64,000 nt of DNA from Luzula sylvatica (taxonomy: Eukaryota > Streptophyta > Magnoliopsida > Poales > Juncaceae). A model generated the notes under the pieces. It saw nothing but the letters and a program-made list of their open reading frames with translations. It was not told where the DNA came from and did no database searches. The first letter of the stretch is position 1; every line of letters begins with the position of its first letter. Positions 1 to 9,432 of the stretch are shown piece after piece. The position numbers and the translations under genes are program-made. The stretch covers positions 71,621,087 to 71,685,086 of the forward strand of contig OX326956.1 of assembly GCA_946800325.1 (NCBI GenBank). Reading direction: 5' to 3'.

Positions 1-555
1 ATTTTCAGAAAACAAACATGATATTTTGTGAAAAATAAAAAGCATACTGATTAAAAATGTCACGGTAACAAAATAATTATATTATTTTTGAATCTGACAT
101 AATGCGAAATATTTATATATTACTCTAATACGACATACAAAAATAAATAAATGCTATCGTAAAATAATAAAATAACATGTGCAGACATACTAAAAAAAAA
201 TCATATGCAATTTACATATCAAAAAATAAAAAATAATAATATTTTATAAGTTGAAGAAGTTAATTGTGTTTGTTAAATTAATATCTTTTATTATTATTAT
301 TTTTTTACAAGATCGACATGACTTTTTTTTTATAAAATTAAAAATATAACATACTTAGTATGTACATTTTTTTTTAAATTATAGGTTTAAAAATACTAAT
401 AATTAGACTTACAAGTCACTAATGTAATTATACTTATTCTTTTTTACATAATTGTTTTTTCATAACTTTGAGTTAGAGAAAAAATATTTAATATATGATC
501 ATATGAAATTCAAAATAAAGATAAAATACAAGTGAATATATTTCATAATTTTTTT
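1..555 (-). mobile_element. Helitron-related AT-rich repeat, partial copy
   Basis: No coding sequence is supported here. The stretch is collinear with 27150-27960: shared landmarks are a run of 'attatattatttttgaat', the 'aaaataataaaa(t/c)aacatg(t/c)g' block, the 'cttacaagtca(c/t)taatgtaattata' block and a final 'caaaataaagataaaat(a/t)caag'. That second copy lies inside a sequence ending in a Helitron-like terminus, so this is probably the interior of a related element whose terminus lies to the left of the window. Strand is inferred from that copy. Confidence 0.5.
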
Positions 556-1140
556 AAACCGACGGTAATTAGTCAGCCCCACACTTTCAAGACTTCTTTC
601 CTTGACTTTCAAAAAATAGGTTCTATTCACAGGTCCGAAACTGACTATTCCAATTTGGTTCGTCCAGTGCGGACCACCAAGAGAAGAAGGGAGGACACAA
701 CTTCACGGATTGGGTATAAGAGCAGTACGAACAAGGGGGAATCCTATGTTCAATCGACGACAAGAGTTCTGCATGCATTCATCCTCGTAAAGGTAAAGCT
801 CGGCCATGAGATAGCCAGCTGTACACATCCAATATCGAAGAAGTACATAATTCAAATTGACGAAGCGGATGTGGTGCTAGCCTTAAGCGAAGTAGCTATG
901 AGCTACCCCGTCTAGATCACTTGATTAAGGGCCTCTTAGAAGGTAGCTAGGCCTGTTTAGGCCTGATTATTTTTATACCAAGTCCATATCCGCTTCATTT
1001 TGTATGATGAATCATTTATTTTTACAACCGGCCTTGATTTTTTTGTTTTTTTGCTTTCGAATGTCTCTATTAGAATAGCAAAATGATAAACGGCTCATGT
1101 ACATTTGCCAAGTCAAACAACTAGAACTAAGACTTGGATC
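556..1140. other. unrecognised block of higher complexity
   Basis: About 350 bp (560-915) has balanced base composition and lacks the poly-A/T runs around it. One plus-strand frame stays open to 915, but it can only start at a GTG and matches no family I know, so I do not call it a gene. It could be a decayed gene or transposon fragment. Confidence 0.3.
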
Positions 1141-1550
1141 TTAACCTAAACCTAAAATAAAAATTAATTGCAAACAAGAAAAAGTTGCATAGTGAACGTC
1201 CAATTGTTCATCTTCTTGTAATCTAAATTTTGACGATGAAACACACCGTGCAAATTCCTTAACATTTATTTGAAGGTTATGATTGCCGATTTTTTTTCGT
1301 TGTTGAGTTGACGAAATTGCAATGGTCATTAGTATTACGGGCAAGGATCCAACAATCTAGAGCAAAGAAAATCACGTTCGTTCGAATTCGATGGAAGAGT
1401 CTCTCATAAGATTCATCAATCGAGGGAGAAAATAGTTGGCAAAAACACAAAAGTAAAAGAAGAAGACCTAGGGGGGCGTCACCGGCACGGATATAGCTCT
1501 CTTGAGTCTTGACGAAGATGATTTGTACGAAAAATTATGATTATACACAA
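1141..1550. other. intergenic, nothing recognised
   Basis: No supported ORF, RNA or repeat. Short open frames on the minus strand are random-looking. Confidence 0.4.
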
Positions 1551-1554
1551 AGAG

Positions 1555-1628
1555 ATTGATAGTCCAGTGGTCCAACACATGTTTGAGATATAAAAGATCA
1601 TGAATTCAAGTCCTAGTTAGGCTTTTTT
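1555..1628 (+). mobile_element. tRNA-derived SINE head (RNA polymerase III boxes)
   Basis: An A-box-like TAGTCCAGTGG (from about 1560) is followed about 40 bp later by a B-box-like AATTCAAGTCC (1603-1613), the spacing of an internal RNA polymerase III promoter. It does not fold as a real tRNA: there is no acceptor stem or plausible anticodon arm. T-runs follow directly (1623-1640). This is what a diverged plant SINE or tRNA pseudogene looks like. The extent of the body is not clear. Confidence 0.45.
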
Positions 1629-2395
1629 TGAATTTTTTTTAACTAGACATGTATACGTGTACAATTATCTCGGCTCTCTATGATCTAGGCCCTCCCTAAT
1701 AATCTATCTTGGCTCCGTCCTTGTAAATACATGTTCTAGACGAAAAAACAAACATTCAAATTTTATTAATTAGTACATGTTAAATGTTAATCATATGTTG
1801 TGTGCTAATTAGATCTTAATTGGTATATTAATTATTCTTAATCAGTGCCATTTCAACAAAATCTTTGATGAATTTGGGATGAAGATATTAATTTTTCCCC
1901 TAATTGGACATCTATTTTGGATTGCCAAACAATCTCGTTGAAAGCAGCTTCAAGGGTCCATTTTATTGCATTGAATTGAAGGATCGAAAGCCTTCTCTTT
2001 TAGTTCATTAATTCTGCAGCATCATTTGGGAATTGCGATAACAACTTCTTTGGCTCCTACTCGCCTTTCATTAGATTTATCATTTATATATTAATTATCA
2101 ATGAAAAATATATAACTTCAAAATTTCATTAATTTTTTTTCTATTTCAAAGAAAACTTGCATATCTTTCACTTGCCTTAGTTGATCAAAAAAAAAAAACT
2201 TGCATATCTTTCTGTGATAAAAAAAAATACTGGCGTTGATTAAGCAATTGACACTTTAGATATGACAATCGCATCATAGATTATTTGGCATGGATTGATT
2301 AATTAATTATTTTTTCTCTCCAGTTACGTGTTCAATTTTTTTTTTATTAATTTATAGATCGTAATTAATCTCTCCATTGATACAATTTTTGACTT
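1629..2395. other. AT-rich intergenic DNA
   Basis: No supported gene. It contains poly-A/T tracts and a first CTCTCCAGT half-site near 2316 that recurs in the hairpin repeats just downstream. Confidence 0.4.
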
Positions 2396-2498
2396 CTCTC
2401 CAGTATTTATTAACTGGAGAGAATTCTAGTATAATCTCCAAAAATATTTGTCAAAGGATACAAGTACATCTCCAGTATTTATTAACTGGAGAGAATTC
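2396..2498. repeat. two identical 30-bp hairpin-forming repeats
   Basis: Positions 2397-2426 and 2469-2498 are identical. Each holds an inverted repeat, TCTCCAGT / ACTGGAGA around an 8-nt loop, and ends in GAATTC. The starts are 72 bp apart. They lie about 150-250 bp before the predicted transcribed region of the unknown gene at 2.6-4.6 kb, so they may be promoter elements or remnants of a small element. Confidence 0.6.
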
Positions 2499-2639
2499 GA
2501 ATTATGTCACTTGAATAGACAAATGTGAATACGACAAAGGCCGTTTTATTAGCGGGGTTTTTGTTTTCTGAAAAGGCCCTTTATATATTTTATTTTATGA
2601 AAAGCCCCTTTCACTTATTTATTCTCTATCCCCTGAATC

Positions 2640-3421
2640 AGCAGTGATTTATCTGTTCATTTAATTTCATTAATTTAATCGTTGCGAACTCGGGATTTTC
2701 GAGTTGTAAAAGCTTCAATCTTGCTTTTTAAGGTACTTTACTTTCTTCACTCCTTTTTGTTATTTCTGATTTGGGGATTATTTTCTCCTCGATTTTCTTT
2801 GGGTTAGTTTTGTTTTTCATCTTGCTTCCACTCAATTGATTACAAATTTGTTAAGATTTATCTTTTTGATCGAAAAATTGGTTATATTATATACTTCCGA
2901 GGCATATTACTTATCTCGACTCAAAATCTCATTGTAGATGGAAAGGATAATTGAAGGTAAAGTTCCGATTTTTTGTTGTTGTTTTGTATCGTTTTTTCTT
3001 CATGTATCTTCTGGTTTGGTTTTGGATACCTTCGAAACAATCAAAATCGGCCTTTTGTTGGCCAGAATCTTCTTTTTGTTAAGTTTTTTTTGTCTTCTGT
3101 TTCGGAGTTCAATTATTGAAGGAGGATGAGAGACTTTACTCTTTGTTTAGGGTTTTAGGTGCCAACAAAAAAAAGATACTGTATGCATGCAAATTTAATT
3201 TGTCACTGTTCGGGAGAAACAATTTTTTTATGAGAGAAACAAAATTCTCATTGTCAGGAAACAGTATTTTGTTTTTGCTTAATATAAATACAAAATTTCT
3301 ACCTAAATTACTTTTTCCAAATTTCTACAAAAATTAATTAATTTGTTCTTATTTGGTTTTGTATTTCAGAACTTTGGCACAAAAGATCTTGCAGAAAGTA
3401 AATTCCAGAATTTAAGAGGGC
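2640..3421 (+). other. predicted 5' untranslated exons of the 3.4-4.6 kb gene
   Basis: Inferred from splice-like signals. A TATA-like TTATATATTTTA lies near 2581. A first exon could end at 2732 (TTTTTAAG then GTACTT). A 19-nt exon at 2938-2956 sits between an acceptor (ATTGTAG) and a donor (GAAG then GTAAAG), and a third exon opens after the acceptor TATTTCAG at 3369. If the 19-nt exon is used it starts a 16-codon upstream ORF (ATG at 2938) that stops before the main ATG at 3422. Transcript data are needed to confirm any of this. Confidence 0.35.
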
Positions 3422-4601
3422 ATGGATGAAAATTTAATTGATTCTCTGGATCTAATGGACATTGGGTTTTCTTTGGATGGATTTGAGAAAATATATCAGG
3501 ATCTTGGCAAAGTATGCGAAGTTAATAAACTTGTTCAGGTTTGACACAGATTTTAAACTTTTAATTGATGAAAAAAATTCATTCTTCATTTTTTTAATTC
3601 GATTAGATTTCGAGCAAGTGTTTGAATTTTGCAAGAAAGATGGCCGATGAGGTGGCAGCAGATTGGTTTGACACAGATCTCGATACCTCCGAATCAATCT
3701 TCAAGCCATCACCAATTAGTGAAGAATCAAAACCAATTGCTAAATCAGAAATCAAATTAAATGATAATTCAAATTTGGATAATGAAGAGAGTTCTGAGAC
3801 TCTGATTGGTGAAGATATTAAGAATTTGACGATTTCAAAATCTATTCAAGAGGAAATATGTACCAAAATCCATTCAGGTACTATTATATTTTAAATAACT
3901 GGTACGAACCGGTACTATTATAATTCTATTCAATCTTTTTCTTTTTTGAAATTATATTCAATCAATCATATACTAATTCTATTTTCATTTTTGTACCTTG
4001 TTTGCAGAACCAAGCACTTCTCAAGACTACAATTCTCATGTCGGTACTTCTACCGGTACCAGTACTGGTACCGGTATAAAGATGGATGAGGACGCAACGG
4101 CTTGTACCAATTTGGTTGATTTCCTGAAACCCCATGAATTTGGTTTGTCCTTTTAATTTCTTATTAATTATAATTGAAATTAATATTGTTATAGCGCCAA
4201 TTTCATTCAAATTAAATAAATGAAAAAAAATTAAATCTATAATATAATACAATAATACATGTTTTTGGTACGATTAAGAAGATGTAGGAGGATTTGAGGA
4301 TGTAGATCTACAAGATGGATGGGATGATGATGTGGATTACGATCTCGCCCTCGCTTCGTATCATCAACCCAACCATTATAAAAATCATTTCAAGGTAATA
4401 ATAACTTTCAACTTTGATTATAATCATATATATATATGTTTGTAATATTAATTTTGATTATGAGATATTATTTAGCAGATAAAAGCAGCAGCTAAATTTA
4501 TCTCTAAATTGAGACGGTCTAAGAAAACGAGTTCTCGTGTTGGCGAAGTTACCGAATTGCCCTCGAATCGATCTAACGAGTCGGACTGGGAGATTTTATG
4601 A
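3422..4601 (+). CDS. unknown acidic protein, five coding exons
   Basis: Predicted exons are 3422-3538, 3607-3877, 4008-4142, 4279-4394 and 4479-4601 (762 nt, 253 aa). All introns are GT-AG and every junction keeps the frame: phase 0, 1, 1, 0. The start ATG opens the peptide MDENLIDSLDLMDIGF. Exon 2 continues into a stretch with ...FARKMADEVAADWFDTDLD, rich in Asp/Glu/Ser. Exon 3 encodes a Gly-Thr-Ser repeat (GTSTGTSTGTG). Exon 4 is very acidic (LQDGWDDDVDYD). The last exon is basic (KFISKLRRSKK) and ends SDWEIL. I do not recognise the family and see no signal peptide or membrane segment. The frame-consistent splicing across five exons is the main evidence that this is real; an acidic middle and a basic tail would suit a nuclear or binding protein, but that is a guess. 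Exons 4 and 5 both have tandem NAG-NAG acceptors. The start could move if an upstream exon is coding. Confidence 0.65.
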
Positions 4602-4996
4602 TTCCTCGTCTTCTTATTTTAAGGAAATTAATTTTGGTTAAATAATCTTTGAAGTAATCTGGTATTCGCAAAAAAAAAAAAAAAAAGACGGTCCCTTTAA
4701 GACCTATTGTGGAGAGTACCGAGTAATTAATTGTGTAAAAGGCTTATTTTTGGTGATTTATTATAAAAAACTAATTAAAAAATATTGTGTGTTTGTAGGT
4801 ATGCGTTTTTACAATGACGATTTGTATATACTATGTAATAAGAAAAAAATGTTGCACTAGGCCAATATATTAGTGTCATTAGATATTATAATTAGATGTC
4901 CTTAACTTAAAAAATGTTTAATTTGTTTTTTTCATTCACTCAATACATGCAAAAATATAAGACAGAATTAAGAATAATTTTGAAATTTAAAAAAAA
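4602..4996. other. 3' flank of the unknown gene, AT-rich
   Basis: A 16-nt A-run at about 4670 and possible polyadenylation A/T signals (e.g. TTAAATAATC near 4637). Nothing else recognised. Confidence 0.4.
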
Positions 4997-5040
4997 CTAG
5001 CAATAACCCGCGCAACAATTGCGCGGGACTTCATATTTTT
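4997..5040 (-). mobile_element. Helitron-like 3' terminus
   Basis: Read on the minus strand, a perfect 9-bp stem with a 3-nt loop (CCCGCGCAA / TTGCGCGGG, 5007-5027) is followed by TTATTG and then CTAG, with T as the next base. A GC-rich hairpin just upstream of a terminal CTRR, and insertion before T, are the hallmarks of Helitron 3' ends. The element body should extend to the right (higher coordinates); I could not fix its 5' TC end. The hairpin is very conspicuous in this AT-rich DNA. Confidence 0.6.
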
Positions 5041-5445
5041 TTTACATGTTTTTGTATAATTTGTTAAAATAAAATTTGCGCGGGTACATTTAAACTCAAT
5101 TATATAATCATGATATGTTTGCAAAAATATTGATGTCAATAAATGCATTATAATTAATAAATGTTTGTGAAGTTTGTCTATCATGAATATATGCATTGTA
5201 ATTAATAATGATCCACGAAATTGGTTCATCATTATAAATCCACACAAAATAAATAAATTATAACATGTTATAATTCAAATAATTTATTTTTCAAAACAAA
5301 TAAAACAAAATCGTGAATAATACACATAAAATCGAAATATATATTTAAAATGTCATCCATTAACTTCAAAAATATCAATTTTTTCTTAAAAAAGCACAAT
5401 TGAGCTATAGTTTTATACGGAGATTATATATGGAGCCCCAATAAC
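5041..5445. other. AT-rich DNA, probably body of the Helitron-like element
   Basis: No gene or clear repeat. A second 'ttgcgcgggta' near 5077 echoes the terminal hairpin. Confidence 0.35.
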
Positions 5446-5449
5446 ACAA

Positions 5450-6010
5450 AATAACATCCTTGAAGAGGCGGCAAAAGAGGATTAAATAGGTTAACTATTA
5501 TTATTGATTGACTCAATTAACGATTTAATTAACCGTGTAATTGAATTGACAGGTCAATTAATATTTACTAATATTAACATATTATAAATGATTGATGTGT
5601 TAATTAAACGTGTCAAATAACATTTAATTAAGTCAATTAGAAATGTTAATCAATTCACTTTGTTACCTCATCAAGGATATCGTGATTAGTTTGAGAGTCA
5701 ATTATATTTTTCTTTTATATATGGGTATGATTTGGGGTGCAATAAAAAAAAAGGACATCTGATTATGGTCTTATGTTCAAAATTAATACTAATCAATTCA
5801 CTTTGTTAATTAAATGTGTCAATTAATATTTAATTGAGTCAATTAGAAATGCTAATCAATTTACTTTGTTATCTCATCAAGTATATCGTGATTAGTTTGA
5901 GAGTCAATTGTATTTTTTCTTTTATATATGGGTATGATTTGGGGTGCAATAAAAAAAAAAAAAAAAAAAAACACGTGTCTTGATTGTGGTCTTATGTTCA
6001 AAATTAATAC
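5450..6010. repeat. dispersed AT-rich repeat with a ~200-bp internal direct duplication
   Basis: About 5610-5797 and 5803-6006 are near-identical: both run from 'attaa(a/t)(c/t)gtgtcaa' through 'tcaattagaaatg(t/c)taatcaat', 'gatatcgtgattagtttga' and 'gggtatgatttggggtgcaa', then a poly-A tract (9 and 21 A), to 'ttatgttcaaaattaatac'. The left part (5450-5600, 'ttgatgaggtggcaa'-like start) is also found at 8640-8885 and partly at 9310-9420. No ORF. Probably a non-autonomous element family. Confidence 0.6.
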
Positions 6011-6481
6011 TATTGAAGGATTGAAGGATATATTGTAGTCCAAATCTAAGACGTGGATATTGTCCTTATTCTTATGTAACAAAAGATACGACATCCTCAA
6101 TCAAACAAATAAAATTTAAATTATATTATATTTTAATAATTTATTACATGAAAAGAATTTTATCATCGCAACTTATAACAACACAATATAAAACAAACTA
6201 TTTTGACATTTGAAACATATTACTATTTTTTATTTTTATTTTTTAGTTTGAAACTTTGTCATTTTAAACATCATTATTGTTCAGGATTTAGGATAACAAA
6301 TTATTATTTTTTTTTATTTTTTTATTATTTTGAAAGAAATGAAAATATCAGTTGTGATGATTTAGCATTCTCATGGGAGATGAGAATCATTTATCACTAT
6401 TTATAAATGGGAAATCATGAAATCATGATATTTATTTAATCAAAGCTCTTACTCATATTTCTACAACTATTTACAAAATGA
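6011..6481. other. AT-rich intergenic DNA
   Basis: Nothing recognised beyond poly-T tracts. Confidence 0.4.
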
Positions 6482-6489
6482 TATATATT

Positions 6490-7135
6490 TAGGGATGTAA
6501 ACGGTTCGGATATTATCCGAACCGACCCGAACCGAATCGGCCTAAATATCCGGATCCGAATAAAATTATCCGGATCCGAACGGATCCGGATTCGATTTTG
6601 ATAATAAGGATCGGATCCGGATCCGAATCCGGATATTATCCGGATCCGAATAACAGTATAAAAATGGATATCCGTTTTTGAAAATTTATTATGTTTTTAA
6701 ATAACTTTGGTCTTATAGACCCAATATAAGTTTATGTTTGCATGACTTATAATTGATAAATCAAGTCCATTCAAAAAGAAAATGAATATTTCATGTATGC
6801 TTTTCCAAATCTCAAAATATTTGTCAAATACTTGATTTTTTTTCGTAAAATTATAATGTTCTTTTATGTATTATTTAAGTATTATTTTGATATTGTTTGA
6901 GATTCGTTGGTAAAATAAGTAGTTATTTTACATACAAATATCCGTATAAACTATCCGAATAATATCCAGATTCGTATCCGTATCCGAGATATCCGAACCG
7001 AATCCGTATCCGTTTAATATCCGAACCGTATCCGGATCCGGGAATATCCGTATCCGTATCCGTATCCGAAAAAAATACGGATCCGGATCTGGTATGACCA
7101 CTATCCGAACCGGATCCGAACCGTTTACACCCCTG
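6490..7135. mobile_element. hAT-like non-autonomous element with CCGGAT motif arrays
   Basis: Termini are TAGGGATGTAAACGG at the left and CCGTTTACACCCCTG at the right, inverted with one mismatch after the first base. The flanks carry a perfect 8-bp duplication TATATATT (6482-6489 and 7136-7143), the size made by hAT transposases. The two subterminal regions (about 6500-6655 and 6940-7125) are dense in short copies of ATCCGGAT, CCGAACCG and TATCCG in both directions, so each arm folds on itself and on the other. The 250-bp middle is plain AT-rich DNA without an ORF. Length is 646 bp. Confidence 0.75.
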
Positions 7136-7143
7136 TATATATT

Positions 7144-7794
7144 GCACATGAGTCAAACCCCACATATATCGTAATAAAAGTGTAGAAAATAATTTGTAAT
7201 AAAACAAATATTCATTATCACGTGTTTGGATCTAATGTGTCCTATTTGTAGTATAGAATAAGTGGCTCAATTATATATACAAGAAAGATTGTAGTAATAT
7301 TATGCATATATTTTCAAAACACAAATATACAAATTTGATAACCACACAAGATCCAAATTCCAATGTAATGTTTTTATTTCTTTCACGCTCAAGAGCTCGT
7401 CTAGCAACAATGACTATGGGTTTTTTTTTTTTTTTTGTAACTTGCAAAGTTTCAATATCAATGATTGTCTTTCAAGTTTCAACTCATCATTTTTTTTTCC
7501 ATCAAAATATTATTTACAAGTAGTAAAGAAATTTATTTGCAAATAATTAAGAAATTTATTGTTTATTTTAATTCAAAATCATAATTTTTGATATTTGCGT
7601 ATTGATATTCAATATGGACCAAAAATTTGTAATTGGTTCAATAATAATAGAACATATTTTTAAGATGAATATATTTATAGAAATTGAATATTATAACCTA
7701 TGGGCTATGGTTCAATCATTTTAAAAACATATAAAATATGAAATTTTCAGTCAATTAAGTTAAATCAAATCAAGAATTAGCAACGGGCAACAAC
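7144..7794. other. AT-rich intergenic DNA
   Basis: No gene or structured repeat recognised; one 16-nt T-run near 7420. Confidence 0.4.
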
Positions 7795-8203
7795 AGTTGA
7801 AGATCCAATTTATAGTCACACACAGTAGCTAAACAGTCTTGTAGGCACGGATGGTGATTAAAGTATTTAGTCATGGCTCCGTGTCTATTAATTATCGTGG
7901 TGGCTAAAGTTTCAATAGAGTCGGTCCGTATCTAAAATCTTTAGACACGGTCCGTGACTAATAGATTTCACGGTGGCTAAAGGGTCAACATACATGGTCC
8001 GTGCCTGATGCCTGGAAAAACTTGTAGTCGCGACCCGTGGCTAATTGTTTGCACGGTTTTCACAGCTACGGTCCGTGTTTGTTAAGACATGCAATAGCCA
8101 TTACTAGTTCTTTAGCCACGGAACCGTGTCTAAAAGTGAAGTTTTAGGCACCATCATAACTCTAGTCACCGTATCGTTGCCGATACCCCAATTTGTTGTA
8201 GTG
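7795..8203 (-). mobile_element. CACTA (En/Spm-type) transposon end
   Basis: On the minus strand the segment begins CACTACAACAAATTGGGG at 8203, a typical plant CACTA terminus. Behind it, over 400 bp, lie at least eight subterminal copies of a degenerate 'TTAGCCACGG(A/T)CCGTG(G/T)CTAA' motif in alternating orientation (for example near 7840, 7870, 7940, 8035, 8065, 8120). Such subterminal repeats are transposase binding sites in En/Spm. I found no matching second end to the left, so this is a fragment or one end of a rearranged copy. Confidence 0.65.
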
Positions 8204-8639
8204 GTAGAGATTTCAAATGAGAGAATTTGTGATCAATTGACACAAAATTCAACCGGGAAGAAGAAGAGCATGACGGAAAGTTAACGCGTCAACCCTACGT
8301 GTTCGGCCCACCGCGAAATCAGTGTGAGGTAAATCTACAACTCTTCCATCCATACATGAGATTGATCGGAACGAGATCCTAAAATTTTGAAAAATCCACA
8401 TGTTATGCTTCTCCACGTGTGATACATGGATACGACAATTCCAATGCACAACTCCACCAAATCCTCCTCCAAAAAAAAAATAGATCCGTATTAGACACCC
8501 TATAGTGACTCACTTGGACTATATGGAAGTAATGGAACTCCGGTATCTTTCGACAACAATCTCAATCCCCATCCTACACGACGAGCAAAGTGACAGAATG
8601 AGCTACACTAGAGACTAAGGCAGGGCAATAGATGTAGGG
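8204..8639. other. unrecognised intergenic segment
   Basis: Fairly balanced composition (8250-8600) but no convincing ORF or family. One A-run near 8475. Confidence 0.3.
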
Positions 8640-8885
8640 GTTATATACGGAGTCTCTCAAACACAAAAAATAATCTTGATGAGGTGGCAAGAGAAGGTTA
8701 AGTAAGTTGATTAGTATTATTAATTAATTTGATTAACGATTTAATTGATAGTTTAATTGAATTGACATGTCAATTAATATGTACCAATATAATTTATTAA
8801 CGTGTCAATTAATAATTAATTGAGTCAATTAGAGAAGATAATCAACTCATTTAATTTTTTTTTGCCATCTTATCAAAGGGTTTGG
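8640..8885. repeat. second copy of the 5.45-kb repeat family
   Basis: It shares 'tatacggag', 'cttgatgaggtggcaa', 'gattaacgatttaatt', 'aattgaattgaca(t/g)gtcaattaatat' and 'gagtcaattagagaa' with 5430-5650, in the same order and orientation. No ORF. Confidence 0.6.
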
Positions 8886-8900
8886 AACGAGTTTGGAAGA

Positions 8901-8902
<2 letters not shown>

Positions 8903-8995
<93 letters not shown>
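8903..8995. repeat. (AT)n microsatellite, 93 bp
   Basis: An uninterrupted run of AT dinucleotides, about 46 units. It directly follows a copy of the dispersed repeat family. Confidence 0.95.
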
Positions 8996-8997
<2 letters not shown>

Positions 8998-9299
8998 TTA
9001 ACCAGGTGAACAAATGTGTGTATAATTTATGGAACCCCTAAGTCGGCTAACAACAACCTAATAAAAAAGTATCATAATCTCATAAACATTTATATCCAGT
9101 AAATTCTGTTGAAGTGGTAAACAAGAAAAGTGTCCAAGTAAAATTAACAAGAGGTGAAATAAAATAAAATATAAACACAACTTCATGAAAGATAACAATA
9201 AAATTGTCTTAATTACATAATAAATGTTTACAATGTGCCATAAAAGCACCATATAATGAATGCGAAGTTGCATCATCGAGTATCTTAATACAAAACACA

Positions 9300-9420
9300 T
9301 ATATCAATATTAATAATATATTAAAATGAATTGACGTGTCAATTAACTCTTAATTAAAATGTTAATCAAGCCAACAAATCTTTCTTGTTCACCTCATCGA
9401 GAATGTTGAGATCATGATAT
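9300..9420. repeat. partial third copy of the dispersed repeat family
   Basis: 'aattgacgtgtcaattaa', 'ttaattaaaatgttaatcaa' and 'cacctcatcgag' match the middle and end of the 5.45-kb repeat. It ends a few bases before the EXO70 stop codon. The stretch 8996-9299 between the copies shows nothing recognisable. Confidence 0.5.
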
Positions 9421-9432
9421 GGGGGCAAATGT

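Noticed and set aside
532..915. 127-codon frame near the left edge
   Set aside because: Starts only at GTG, no recognisable family, no splice or promoter support.
6923..7207. Minus-strand frame rich in Arg/Ile/Asp/Gly repeats in the hAT-like element
   Set aside because: A translation of the CCGGAT hexamer array; appears in two frames and has no independent support.
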